DNA of 52,609 bases, taken from positions 1 through 52,609 of IMG/VR virus record IMGVR_UViG_3300042691_009302; one strand, 5' to 3'. Below the pieces are notes generated by a model. It was not told the origin of the DNA and made no database searches. It saw only the letters and a program-made list of their open reading frames with translations. Positions 37,286 to 46,900 of the stretch are shown here, one piece after another. Position numbers and translations under genes: made by a program. How positions within the stretch are numbered: position 1 is the stretch's first letter; the number at the start of each line of letters is the position of its first letter. The stretch is from a virus.

Positions 37286-40200
37286 TTATTTAAATAAATT
37301 ATTAAAGTTAAATTGACTGCGTAGTGTACTATCTAGTTTTTGTTGTTTTGCATCTTCTTCTCTTTTCTTTTGTTCTCTTTGCTGTTTAATTAAAGCTGAT
37401 CTCTTTCTTAAAAATGCTCTACGATCTTCTCCAGGTTCATATATGCTTTTATAAAATTGTTCAAAAGTAGATGCCTCTTTTTTAGAAAAACCAAATTTTT
37501 CTGTAAACTCTTTATCTGATAGTTTTAAACTTTGATCGTACTGTTCTTTCATTTTCTCTTTTTCATCTTCTTTTATATTTTGATCAACTTTTTTAATTAA
37601 CTCAAGACCACCATACGCTATTCCTATTGATGCACCCAATATTGCAGGAGCTCCTATCATATACCCAAGTTTTTGATTTACTTTTACATATCGACTATAT
37701 TTTTTTGACAGATCATCTATTTGTTGTTGATATGCTGCTCTTTCTATTTCTAAATTTGCTATCTTTTTGTGTAGCTCATTTACTTCTTCACTTCTGTCTA
37801 TGCCTTTATTTTTATTAATTGCTGATTGTTTTACATTTTCTATTTTTCTTTGTATTCTTCCCTCTATTTGTTGAATTTGATGATCTAGTTCAGCAATCTT
37901 ATTATTAGTTTTTCCCATAGTATGATCTAATTTTAAATTAATATCTTTTAATTTATTTTTGATCATATAAAATATTTCTTTTTCTGTTTTATTTTTCAAG
38001 TTTGTATTTGGAAATACTTTATTCAAATCTAACTGAGTAGTTTGTTTATAGTAATCATTTCTAGTACGTGCACTTGTTGGTACAGGTGCTATAACTTTTC
38101 CTGTTTGATTATCTTTAGAAATAAAATATTCAACAGCATCTAATGTTTCATCAAAATCTGTTAATGTAGATGTATATATTGACTCACCATAATCAGTTGT
38201 AGTGATTATTCTTTTACCTGTTAAATCAGAATATTCTTTTAAAACGGCTCTCATTTTATCTAAAGGAATATCAGTAGCTACAGCACTAATAAACTCATTA
38301 CCTGAATTTGGAATATAACCTCTAAAAGAACCATTAAAAGAATATTTATCTAAAATTGATTTTACTATTTCTCGTTCTTCTTGTGAAAAAGTCTTAAGTC
38401 CAGATGTTTGATTTTCTATACTATTTACAAAATCTAAAACATTATCAGTTTTTAAATTATTTAATCCTACTTGTTTATGACCATAAAAGTCATAACCATA
38501 TACACCAGAGTTTCCAAGAACTACGTGATTTTGTCCTGCACCCATAGCCATACCACCTTGTGCATGAGGATCCCAATCTTTAAAAGCTGCTTCAATTTCT
38601 TCAGGTGTCAATATTTTTCCAGAATTACTAATTCTACCAACACCTCTGCTTAATGTAGTTCTGTTAATATAATAATCATTTAAAGCTAGTTGCATTCTTT
38701 TAGGATCAGCTGCAACAAGATTTATATCACCTCTAAAACCAATTGTTTTTAAAACAACTTTATTTTGTCCTACATCACTTAATTGTTCTACAGTAAATTG
38801 AGGACCTACTGTTCCTTTTTCTCCAACAATACTTTTAATAAATCTTTGCTGAGCTTCTGTAACAACCTCAACATCACCATAGTTAATGTATACATCAGGT
38901 CTAAGAGTATGCTTTCCTTTACCAGGTAAAGCTGTATTAATCTCCATAGAATCCATAACAGTTTTTACTTCTGGTTTTATACCATTTATCAACTCATCTG
39001 GAGTATATGGAATTTCCATTGGTTTACCTGTTTTAATAGACTCTCTATTTAATTTAAAATATTCTTCTGGAAAAGTTTGTCTAAATAATTCTTCAGCTCT
39101 TCGACCAGTAGCTTTACCAGCTCCATTTTGTTCAACAATTACAAAACCAACTTCACCTTTATTTTTAGTGCCAATCATTCCTTGACCATTTGCTAATTCA
39201 TGTGTAACAACATTTTCTCCTTTATTTACTAAAGGATATTTGTTTGCAACATTTTTTTCATAATTAGTTTGACTAATTAATACTTCAGCATCATCAGGAA
39301 TATGAACAAGGTCTGCATCTGAAACACCACGAGAACTACCAAAGACTTTTCCTCCAGTATTAGATTCTAACCATGCATTATTACTTTTTAAAGTAGGAAC
39401 TAAGTTTTCACTTATTATAGGTGTTATTTGATTATTTCCAAAAGTAGATTGAACAACATTATCTCCTTCTTTTGTCAGCATTGCACCAGATGTACCTGGT
39501 AATTGTACTTTTACTTTTATTTTTTTACCTGTAGCAAAATCAAATATTTCAGTTTCTCCTGTTGTAACAGCTCTAGAAAAAGGTGAACCCTCTGTTATAA
39601 GTAAACCATTCTCACCTAGATTACTAACATTTTGACTAAATATTTTTTCATTTTTAAGAATCCCTCTGTATTTACCTAATTGATTTTGTAAGAATACAAA
39701 ATTAGGATCATTACTATTTTTACTGTAAAAATAATTTTTTATTTTTTGATACTGATTATCAAATCTATTTCGTTCTATATCTATTAGTCGATTTTTTGAT
39801 TTCCATAATTCAGTATCAATCTTACTAGAAAGAGTTTCAGGTTCTCTCATTTGTTTTAATATACGACCTGGATTTAATACATCCATTGTTGATTGAACAG
39901 GCTTGCTTAATATTACTCTATTACCAAACTGTGTAGCAGCGTTTTTACTTTGATTAAACAAGGTTCTACCTTCATTTATGGCATTAGCTCCAAAACGAAT
40001 AGTTGAAGGATTTAACCATATAGGCATTGAATTGAGAGCAGCACTAAGATAGTCTCCTCTTTCTATATCTCCTGGCACATGACCAGCAAATCCCGCACCC
40101 ATAATATTTTGTCCTGTAAGCCAAGGTATCTCTGTACCACCAACTACAGCAGGTGCTGATAATGCATCCATTATAGGAGTTGTGTAAGGAAGAGCAGCCA

Positions 40201-43200
40201 TACCTGCAGCTGTTAATCCTTCTAAAGCAGCAGCTCCTGTTAAAGCTATAGCAGGCCAATTTAAAGGATCAGCTATTCCAGTAGCTGCAGCATCAGGAAT
40301 TTTAAATCCTAACTCAACATCTGAAGGTATGTATTGACCATTTACAGTTTGACCAACTTCTCTAAAAGATTTTCCATCTTCTAATTCTTTTGCTCTCTTA
40401 TTTCTAAGAGCAGTAAATCTATCCTCTTGAATTTTAACATCTAAAGGATTCATGTTATATTGACTAGCAACACCTTTTATTCTTTCAGATTCCTTTTGTT
40501 GATATTCTAACATTGCTTGGTCATTTATACCCTGCATTATTTGTTTATCACTTTGTCTTTTATTACCTAGTATGTTATTTGATTTAGGTGTTTGATCAGC
40601 TTTTGGTTTTTGATCTGGATTAGCTGCATACCACTTCTTTATTTGCTCTAGTGGATCTTCTCCTTCATTTCCTGATTGTGCTCTACGTAATGTACCACCT
40701 TTTCTCTGTACACTATTAATATTATTTACTGTACTCTGCCATCTATTCTTTATCAGATTATGATAATTCATATAATCTGCATTTCCTACAGGAGGAGTCT
40801 TACTAAGTTTTAATTGTAGATTTGCTTGATTCCAAGCATCGAGACCAGAATTTTTTATTAGATTATTATTTATTCTTCTTCCAATATCTGTCTGTATTTG
40901 CTTAAGTCTATAATTCCCTTTATTTTTAAATATCTCTTTAAAAGCATTAGTAGCATCATCATATGACATATTTTTATTTACATCTGATAGTACATGACTT
41001 TGCCATCCACTTTTACTTGTAGATGCTCCAGGTGTCAAATCAATAACACCAAAAGATTTTGTTTCAGGATTATAGATTAAATTTCCATGACCTTGGATAT
41101 CAAAACCTACATCATTTACTCTAAGTTTTTCTAATGTATTTTTTAAACCTTGCCAAGAAGATTGAGGAATTCCAGTAATTTGTTTACTTGATAAATTAAA
41201 AAAAGGTGTCCCCTCTACTTTTGACATTAATTCAAAATTAAACTTAGGAATATCTGAACCACTTTTAAATTTGTCTTCCCATTCAAGAAATGCAGCTGTT
41301 GATTTAGGATTTTCAGCATTTATGAATGATTTATGGTATATAGGATATTCATTTCCAACAGGACGAGGAATATCTTCAAATCTATATTTATTAAAATCAA
41401 CACCTATTATGTCATCTACTCTTTTTGCGTCTGACATTTTCCAAACGTGCTTAGGAAAATTTTTAAATGTATAAGCACTACCAAAACCACCTTTACCTAA
41501 ATCATCTGCAATTTGATAATTTGTCCAATTAGTTGGACTAATATGACTTTCAAATAAACGATTAGTTAAGTTTTGACCAAGCAGCCTAGGAGTAATATTT
41601 GATTGTAAAACTCTTGGAACTACTGACTGTCCAACAAAAGGCAATGCACTTAATCCTGCAGTTAATGCTGCATTCTTATAATCACCTTGTGCTCCTAAAA
41701 TACCTGATTGACCTAATCCATATCCTACATTCCAACCCATAGGTAGCATAGACATTCCTATCATACCTGGAGCATACATAAGTGGATTTTCAAAAGCAGT
41801 TTTAGTTGTGTTCTGAATTATCTGTTTAGTTCTTTTATCAGCTCCAGCATATTGAGTATCTGTAGGATCTCTTCTTACACCCCTTGTGTAATCCTCAGTA
41901 GCCATTTGTTGAGTTGCTGCATCAGCAGGCTTGCCTTTAATAAACCTTAGTTCTCCTGTGGTAGGATTGAATGCAGCCTTTCCTGAGTATACCATGCTTC
42001 TAATTTGATCATTGTATCTCGCATTATCGTGATATACAGCGTGATTATCAAAGTAGCCAGGATTAGATTCATAAGACATAAATCCTTCAGGTAGTTTTTC
42101 TTTACCACCTTGAGCTTTAGTTAAACCACCTTTTTTTTGTTTTTGTGTATTGTTTGTATTTTTATAATTATTTATATCAAATTCTCCATAATGCTGACCA
42201 TCAGGTATCTTTTTATTTATAACAGCATTTTGTATAATATTTGTTTTTTGATCATCTGATAAAAAAGGCATAACTCCAACTGCTGAACCAAATGCATTAT
42301 TATACATATCTTCTCCTGATTCTCTTACAGTCTCCCAAAGAGGACGATCAGAACGATTAGGATTATTATAATAAGTCATAATCTCATGACCTAACCCTAA
42401 TGCATTTGCGCCAAGAAATCCAGTAAATTGAGGAATACCAGTAGGTTTTAAAAATGAAGGAAATTGCTGTTGAATATTTTCTGCAGTATATCTTGAAGCT
42501 AGAGCATGTCTAAGATTATCTGTAGGCATACCTTCTAATCCTTTAATTTGTCTATCTATTTCAAACTCATCAGTAGTTTTAACTGCTCTTTTTTGAGGAT
42601 ACTTTAATTTTTTATCTATTTTTTCTTCAAGTGTAATAGGTTCTTGATTCTTAGTTCTATTAAATTGACTTACAATACCTGCTACTGAAGGATCATTTAT
42701 TAATTGAGGAAATTGATTAACTAATTGTTCCATTTCATGCTGACCCATAACACCTTTACTTCTAGCAGTTATGTATCGAGCTTTAGCTTGTTCATATCCA
42801 GATTGAGCTCTAGGTAGTGAACCACCTTCTTTAGCATATTGAATATTATCAAGCATTTGATTTTGATCAGGCTCATTTCTAGATATGGTGTTTAACATAT
42901 CTATAATTTGATCATCTGAATAAACTTTTCTAAGGTCATCTAATGATTGTAAATAATCAACATTATCAAACATTCCTTTAAAAGCACGTTGTTTAAAAGG
43001 ATTATAAATATTTTTTTTATTAAGCGCAAATCTTATCTCATTTAATCGTGCTCTTGTTTCAGTAGGATCTGATACATATTTTTGAAAATCAGTAAATTTA
43101 TTTGGGTCCCCTGAATTAATTAAAGCATATTTTGACATTAAATCTAAATCAGATAGAGGTATTAAATCATTACCCATATCACCAATATGACTGTACTCGT

Positions 43201-43978
43201 GTACTGAAGTCTCCCCCATTTCATCAACAGTCATAGGTGTTCCATTTTCATAATTAGAAGCTAATTTAACATATGCTGTATCTGGATTAATTCTTTGATC
43301 TAATAATTGAGTATAAGGATTACTAGGCTCATAACCATACATTTCTCTATAACCTTTAGGTTTATAAGTAGGTTTAAAGCGGCTTAATTGCTTATAATTA
43401 AATAATTCAGCATTCTCTGTATCATGGTAAGCTTGACCAACTATAGTTGGAACACCACTTGTCATACTATTAGGTCTCGATCTATATTGTCTATTAAGCT
43501 CTTTAAAAGTATAAATATCAGGATCTACACTATTCATATTTTGTAATCTAAGATCCTTCATCATCTCCCATAATGGAGGCATTACCATAACATTACTTTT
43601 GTCACGGTCCCCAAGCAAGTAGTCATACTTCATTAAAGGCCTACTATATTCGGTTTGATATGGGTATAGACTACTGGTAGTATTATTTGTAGTAAATATT
43701 CCACGAACATTATCCTTTAATATAGACTTTTTTAGCATTTCCTGAGCCATTGGAGAATTTGTCCAATCTTCCATAAACTGCTTTCCTTCAAATGTACCAC
43801 TTGATTGTGGAGTTACAACTACATTTTTTAAAACACAATCTTGTAATTCTTCACTCCACATCTGACCTTCAGGACATTGTCCTTTATTTCCAGATTGAGC
43901 TTTAGGTAAAGGCAATGCACCACCAGAGCGCATAAATTTCTTTTGTTGAAAAAGTTGAAGAAGCTTGTCAGTTTTCAT
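37286..43978 (-). CDS. Multidomain virion megaprotein: zincin, kinase-like domain, coiled coil and membrane segment (2230 aa)
   Basis: A zincin lies in the first segment (SVHEYSHIGD, H260-E261-x-x-H264). A protein-kinase-like domain follows about 820-985: Gly-rich loop LGKGGFGSAY (G828, G830, G833), a beta-3-like HVWKMSD near 850, catalytic-loop-like DIQGHGNLIYN (H964, N966) and VIDLTPG (D980). A hydrophobic Ala-rich region lies about 1240-1285. The C-terminus has a long coiled coil (about 2020-2100), a membrane-type helix (YMIGAPAILGASIGIAYGG) and a charged tail. A motif GG-L-x-[RK]-AQSG appears at about 19-30, 385-394, 617-625 and 1094-1103, dividing the chain. The start overlaps the upstream stop as ATGA. 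It is probably packaged in or on the virion; whether the kinase-like domain is active is open. Confidence 0.72.
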   Translation of the reverse strand: MKTDKLLQLFQQKKFMRSGGALPLPKAQSGNKGQCPEGQMWSEELQDCVLKNVVVTPQSSGTFEGKQFMEDWTNSPMAQEMLKKSILKDNVRGIFTTNNTTSSLYPYQTEYSRPLMKYDYLLGDRDKSNVMVMPPLWEMMKDLRLQNMNSVDPDIYTFKELNRQYRSRPNSMTSGVPTIVGQAYHDTENAELFNYKQLSRFKPTYKPKGYREMYGYEPSNPYTQLLDQRINPDTAYVKLASNYENGTPMTVDEMGETSVHEYSHIGDMGNDLIPLSDLDLMSKYALINSGDPNKFTDFQKYVSDPTETRARLNEIRFALNKKNIYNPFKQRAFKGMFDNVDYLQSLDDLRKVYSDDQIIDMLNTISRNEPDQNQMLDNIQYAKEGGSLPRAQSGYEQAKARYITARSKGVMGQHEMEQLVNQFPQLINDPSVAGIVSQFNRTKNQEPITLEEKIDKKLKYPQKRAVKTTDEFEIDRQIKGLEGMPTDNLRHALASRYTAENIQQQFPSFLKPTGIPQFTGFLGANALGLGHEIMTYYNNPNRSDRPLWETVRESGEDMYNNAFGSAVGVMPFLSDDQKTNIIQNAVINKKIPDGQHYGEFDINNYKNTNNTQKQKKGGLTKAQGGKEKLPEGFMSYESNPGYFDNHAVYHDNARYNDQIRSMVYSGKAAFNPTTGELRFIKGKPADAATQQMATEDYTRGVRRDPTDTQYAGADKRTKQIIQNTTKTAFENPLMYAPGMIGMSMLPMGWNVGYGLGQSGILGAQGDYKNAALTAGLSALPFVGQSVVPRVLQSNITPRLLGQNLTNRLFESHISPTNWTNYQIADDLGKGGFGSAYTFKNFPKHVWKMSDAKRVDDIIGVDFNKYRFEDIPRPVGNEYPIYHKSFINAENPKSTAAFLEWEDKFKSGSDIPKFNFELMSKVEGTPFFNLSSKQITGIPQSSWQGLKNTLEKLRVNDVGFDIQGHGNLIYNPETKSFGVIDLTPGASTSKSGWQSHVLSDVNKNMSYDDATNAFKEIFKNKGNYRLKQIQTDIGRRINNNLIKNSGLDAWNQANLQLKLSKTPPVGNADYMNYHNLIKNRWQSTVNNINSVQRKGGTLRRAQSGNEGEDPLEQIKKWYAANPDQKPKADQTPKSNNILGNKRQSDKQIMQGINDQAMLEYQQKESERIKGVASQYNMNPLDVKIQEDRFTALRNKRAKELEDGKSFREVGQTVNGQYIPSDVELGFKIPDAAATGIADPLNWPAIALTGAAALEGLTAAGMAALPYTTPIMDALSAPAVVGGTEIPWLTGQNIMGAGFAGHVPGDIERGDYLSAALNSMPIWLNPSTIRFGANAINEGRTLFNQSKNAATQFGNRVILSKPVQSTMDVLNPGRILKQMREPETLSSKIDTELWKSKNRLIDIERNRFDNQYQKIKNYFYSKNSNDPNFVFLQNQLGKYRGILKNEKIFSQNVSNLGENGLLITEGSPFSRAVTTGETEIFDFATGKKIKVKVQLPGTSGAMLTKEGDNVVQSTFGNNQITPIISENLVPTLKSNNAWLESNTGGKVFGSSRGVSDADLVHIPDDAEVLISQTNYEKNVANKYPLVNKGENVVTHELANGQGMIGTKNKGEVGFVIVEQNGAGKATGRRAEELFRQTFPEEYFKLNRESIKTGKPMEIPYTPDELINGIKPEVKTVMDSMEINTALPGKGKHTLRPDVYINYGDVEVVTEAQQRFIKSIVGEKGTVGPQFTVEQLSDVGQNKVVLKTIGFRGDINLVAADPKRMQLALNDYYINRTTLSRGVGRISNSGKILTPEEIEAAFKDWDPHAQGGMAMGAGQNHVVLGNSGVYGYDFYGHKQVGLNNLKTDNVLDFVNSIENQTSGLKTFSQEEREIVKSILDKYSFNGSFRGYIPNSGNEFISAVATDIPLDKMRAVLKEYSDLTGKRIITTTDYGESIYTSTLTDFDETLDAVEYFISKDNQTGKVIAPVPTSARTRNDYYKQTTQLDLNKVFPNTNLKNKTEKEIFYMIKNKLKDINLKLDHTMGKTNNKIAELDHQIQQIEGRIQRKIENVKQSAINKNKGIDRSEEVNELHKKIANLEIERAAYQQQIDDLSKKYSRYVKVNQKLGYMIGAPAILGASIGIAYGGLELIKKVDQNIKEDEKEKMKEQYDQSLKLSDKEFTEKFGFSKKEASTFEQFYKSIYEPGEDRRAFLRKRSALIKQQREQKKREEDAKQQKLDSTLRSQFNFNNLFK

Positions 43979-46900
43979 CGTGGACTTAATGTTTCTTTTG
44001 TTGTTACTACTTTTAAATTCATTCTTTCAGAACCTGAACGTAACTTCCTAAGTATTACTCTATTTCCATAGTGTCTAAACTTCTTTCTCTGCAATGGAGA
44101 TTTAAAGTAGTCTACTGCTTGAGGATTTAGATTTTTTCTATAGCCGTTGCATTCGGTTATAAAGTTAGTAATTTCTAAGCCATCAAACTCACCTCTATTT
44201 CTAGTGGTATCCCAAAACTGATTAAATCTATACTTATTCTCTTCTTTAGCCACATGAATATCTATACTATCTGGATTTATTCTAGGATAGTTTAATAGAG
44301 CCACAGGGTTATTTTTAGGTTTAATATGTAAATTTAATAAACCAGATGTTTGTTCTGTATTATAAACTAATGCTTGATCAAAGTTTCCATCTAATACGTG
44401 GTAGCGATCTGCGCAATTCATATTATACTTGAACACCTCTAGGTAATATTCAATACTCTTTATACTTGTCACTGTTGTACCAGTGTTTACTGGGAACTCA
44501 ATTTCCCAACCATAGTTTACACCATAGTAATTATTGTAGCTATCACAAACGCTATTGTGTTTCCAAAAACCATTGTCTTTGATAGAGTAAAAATGCTCAT
44601 TAGATGATATCAATAAATCAGGATACCAATCGTGGAAACTCACCCACATTTTTACTTTAGGATCATAGCTTATTGTCCAACAGCAATTTTCAAAGTAATC
44701 TGTATCACTTGGATCAATATACTTAAAGTCTTCTGTGTTTATAGGAATGCTTGTTGAAACAAACTTATTTACAATACTTAATGCAATTGTTGCTGGCACT
44801 TTAGGATCAGCTAATACAATCTCAATTGTAAAACTACTACTTCCAATATTTTGAATAACTCTTTCTACATTAGGTGCACCTTTGATTGCATTTGCTACAC
44901 ATGATACAAAATCACCAATAGGATCAGCACTGTTGTATGTACAAATGTTAATATTGTAACCATTGACTGTACCTCTTATTTCATAGCCATCTTGAATATC
45001 AAAAGTAGAACCTGGTCCATAAGTAAGTTTAAAGTTATATGAATAAGATTTTACTTTAAACTCTTTCCTTTCAGGTATGTACTCAATATCTTTTCCAGAA
45101 CCTACTGTTATACCAGGAAGTAACTTGTAATCTTTCTTAGAAAAATATACAATCTCATATTGACTATCGTATGATGTTTGGCAACCTATTCCTTTAATTG
45201 TATTATCAATAAGTGAATACTCAGGAAAAGTATCTAGTAGATTATATTTTAAGTTTTCTGCAAACCAATATCTCATACCATTAACTGATATATCGACTAT
45301 TTGATTTCCAGCTAACTGCATTACTTTACGATTTCTTTGACTAATCCAGAATATACCAAATGGTGTATTTATAACACTTCTTGTATCTTGGCAAGAACCA
45401 TATTCAAGTTCTAAGTCAGCATTAGTAAGAGCTTGGAATGCTTGATTAAATAATCCACCATCTCCTATGGTTATTTTGTTTCCAGTAGAACTTATTAGTT
45501 CATCTACTCCATTAATAGTAGTAGGGACTGCATCTTCAAAAAGAATAGCAGAACCTGTTCTATTAATTGGCTTCACACTAGTAACTACATTTTCAAAATC
45601 CTTATAGTTATTAGCTAAGAATATTCTCCAGTTATCTCTAGATTGTTCATACTGCTGTTGCAAACTATAAACCATTCTAGTAGGATAATACTGCAAACAA
45701 GTTTCTGCAACATCAGGGTTAAATTCACGAGATAACATTTTACCCCAAGAAATATAACTAGCTGCTACTTTAGATGCTGATAAACTATAATCGTACTTAA
45801 AGTACTCAGGAACTTTGATTATATCTGTTCTGAATAATGAATACAAATCATTATATCCATAAGGATTATAAAATTGCTCAGGTATTTGAGCACCATAATC
45901 TCTACAAGAAAGATTAATTTCAGATTCACAATAGAAATCTCTTACTCCATTTATAAACAGATAAAAATATCCATTCTTAATATAGAAAGTTTTCTTTAAT
46001 AAATTTTGAAGTTGAAATCCATATTGACTTGGATCTCTATCTAAATGGAAAAATTTACTTGGTCCTGTAACCCAATTTACAATACTACCTATTGGATTAA
46101 CTACATACTGTCCATACTTTTGAGCAAAGTCTAAGAAAGCTTTGGTAGAACTTAAAGATAGTTTGGGGAATGTAGGTCTAATAGAAATGTCATTAAAATC
46201 TAAGTCTTCAAATGCAGACCAATATCTAGGATAAGGAACATTAGCATAAAACTTATAATTAAAGTCTGTTCCATCAGGAGCATCAAACAACCAATTATTA
46301 AATAAAGGAAAAGAGTTCTTTTCTGTGTAGCGATTGATATACACATCTCCTCTAAAACATACAGATGAGGTATGTGGTTTGCCAGCAGTTAAAACAACTT
46401 TCTCTACACAATCTGATATTGGAAGTTGAACAATAGAAGGTAATTGTCCATATGCACTTTTCAAATCTAATTTAAGACCACCATAATAAGATGCTATTGG
46501 CATACTATAATTTTGATCAGGACTCTTCCAACTCTTTAATTGATTTACTGTTTGTCTACTTCGATCTGTTACAGAAGGATTTGCCAATATTTTAGTTGTA
46601 TTAAACATTACAGTATTTGGTCTGTAAAGATTATTAACAACATAAGTAGGATCAAATGTTTGTACAGTAGATCTTATGTATCTAGCAGATTTAATTTCTC
46701 TTCTATAGTTTTGAGCAATTGGAATTTTGTAGTTATTATAAAATCCATGACTATTGTATTGAAGTGCATACTGTCTAAAAGGTAGCAATTCCATTAATGC
46801 TTTCATTGCATTACCAAATCCTTGAGCAAGTAAAAATCCACCAATGGTAATAATCATATTCATCTGAGTAATGAAACTCATAAACTCTGCAATGATACCA

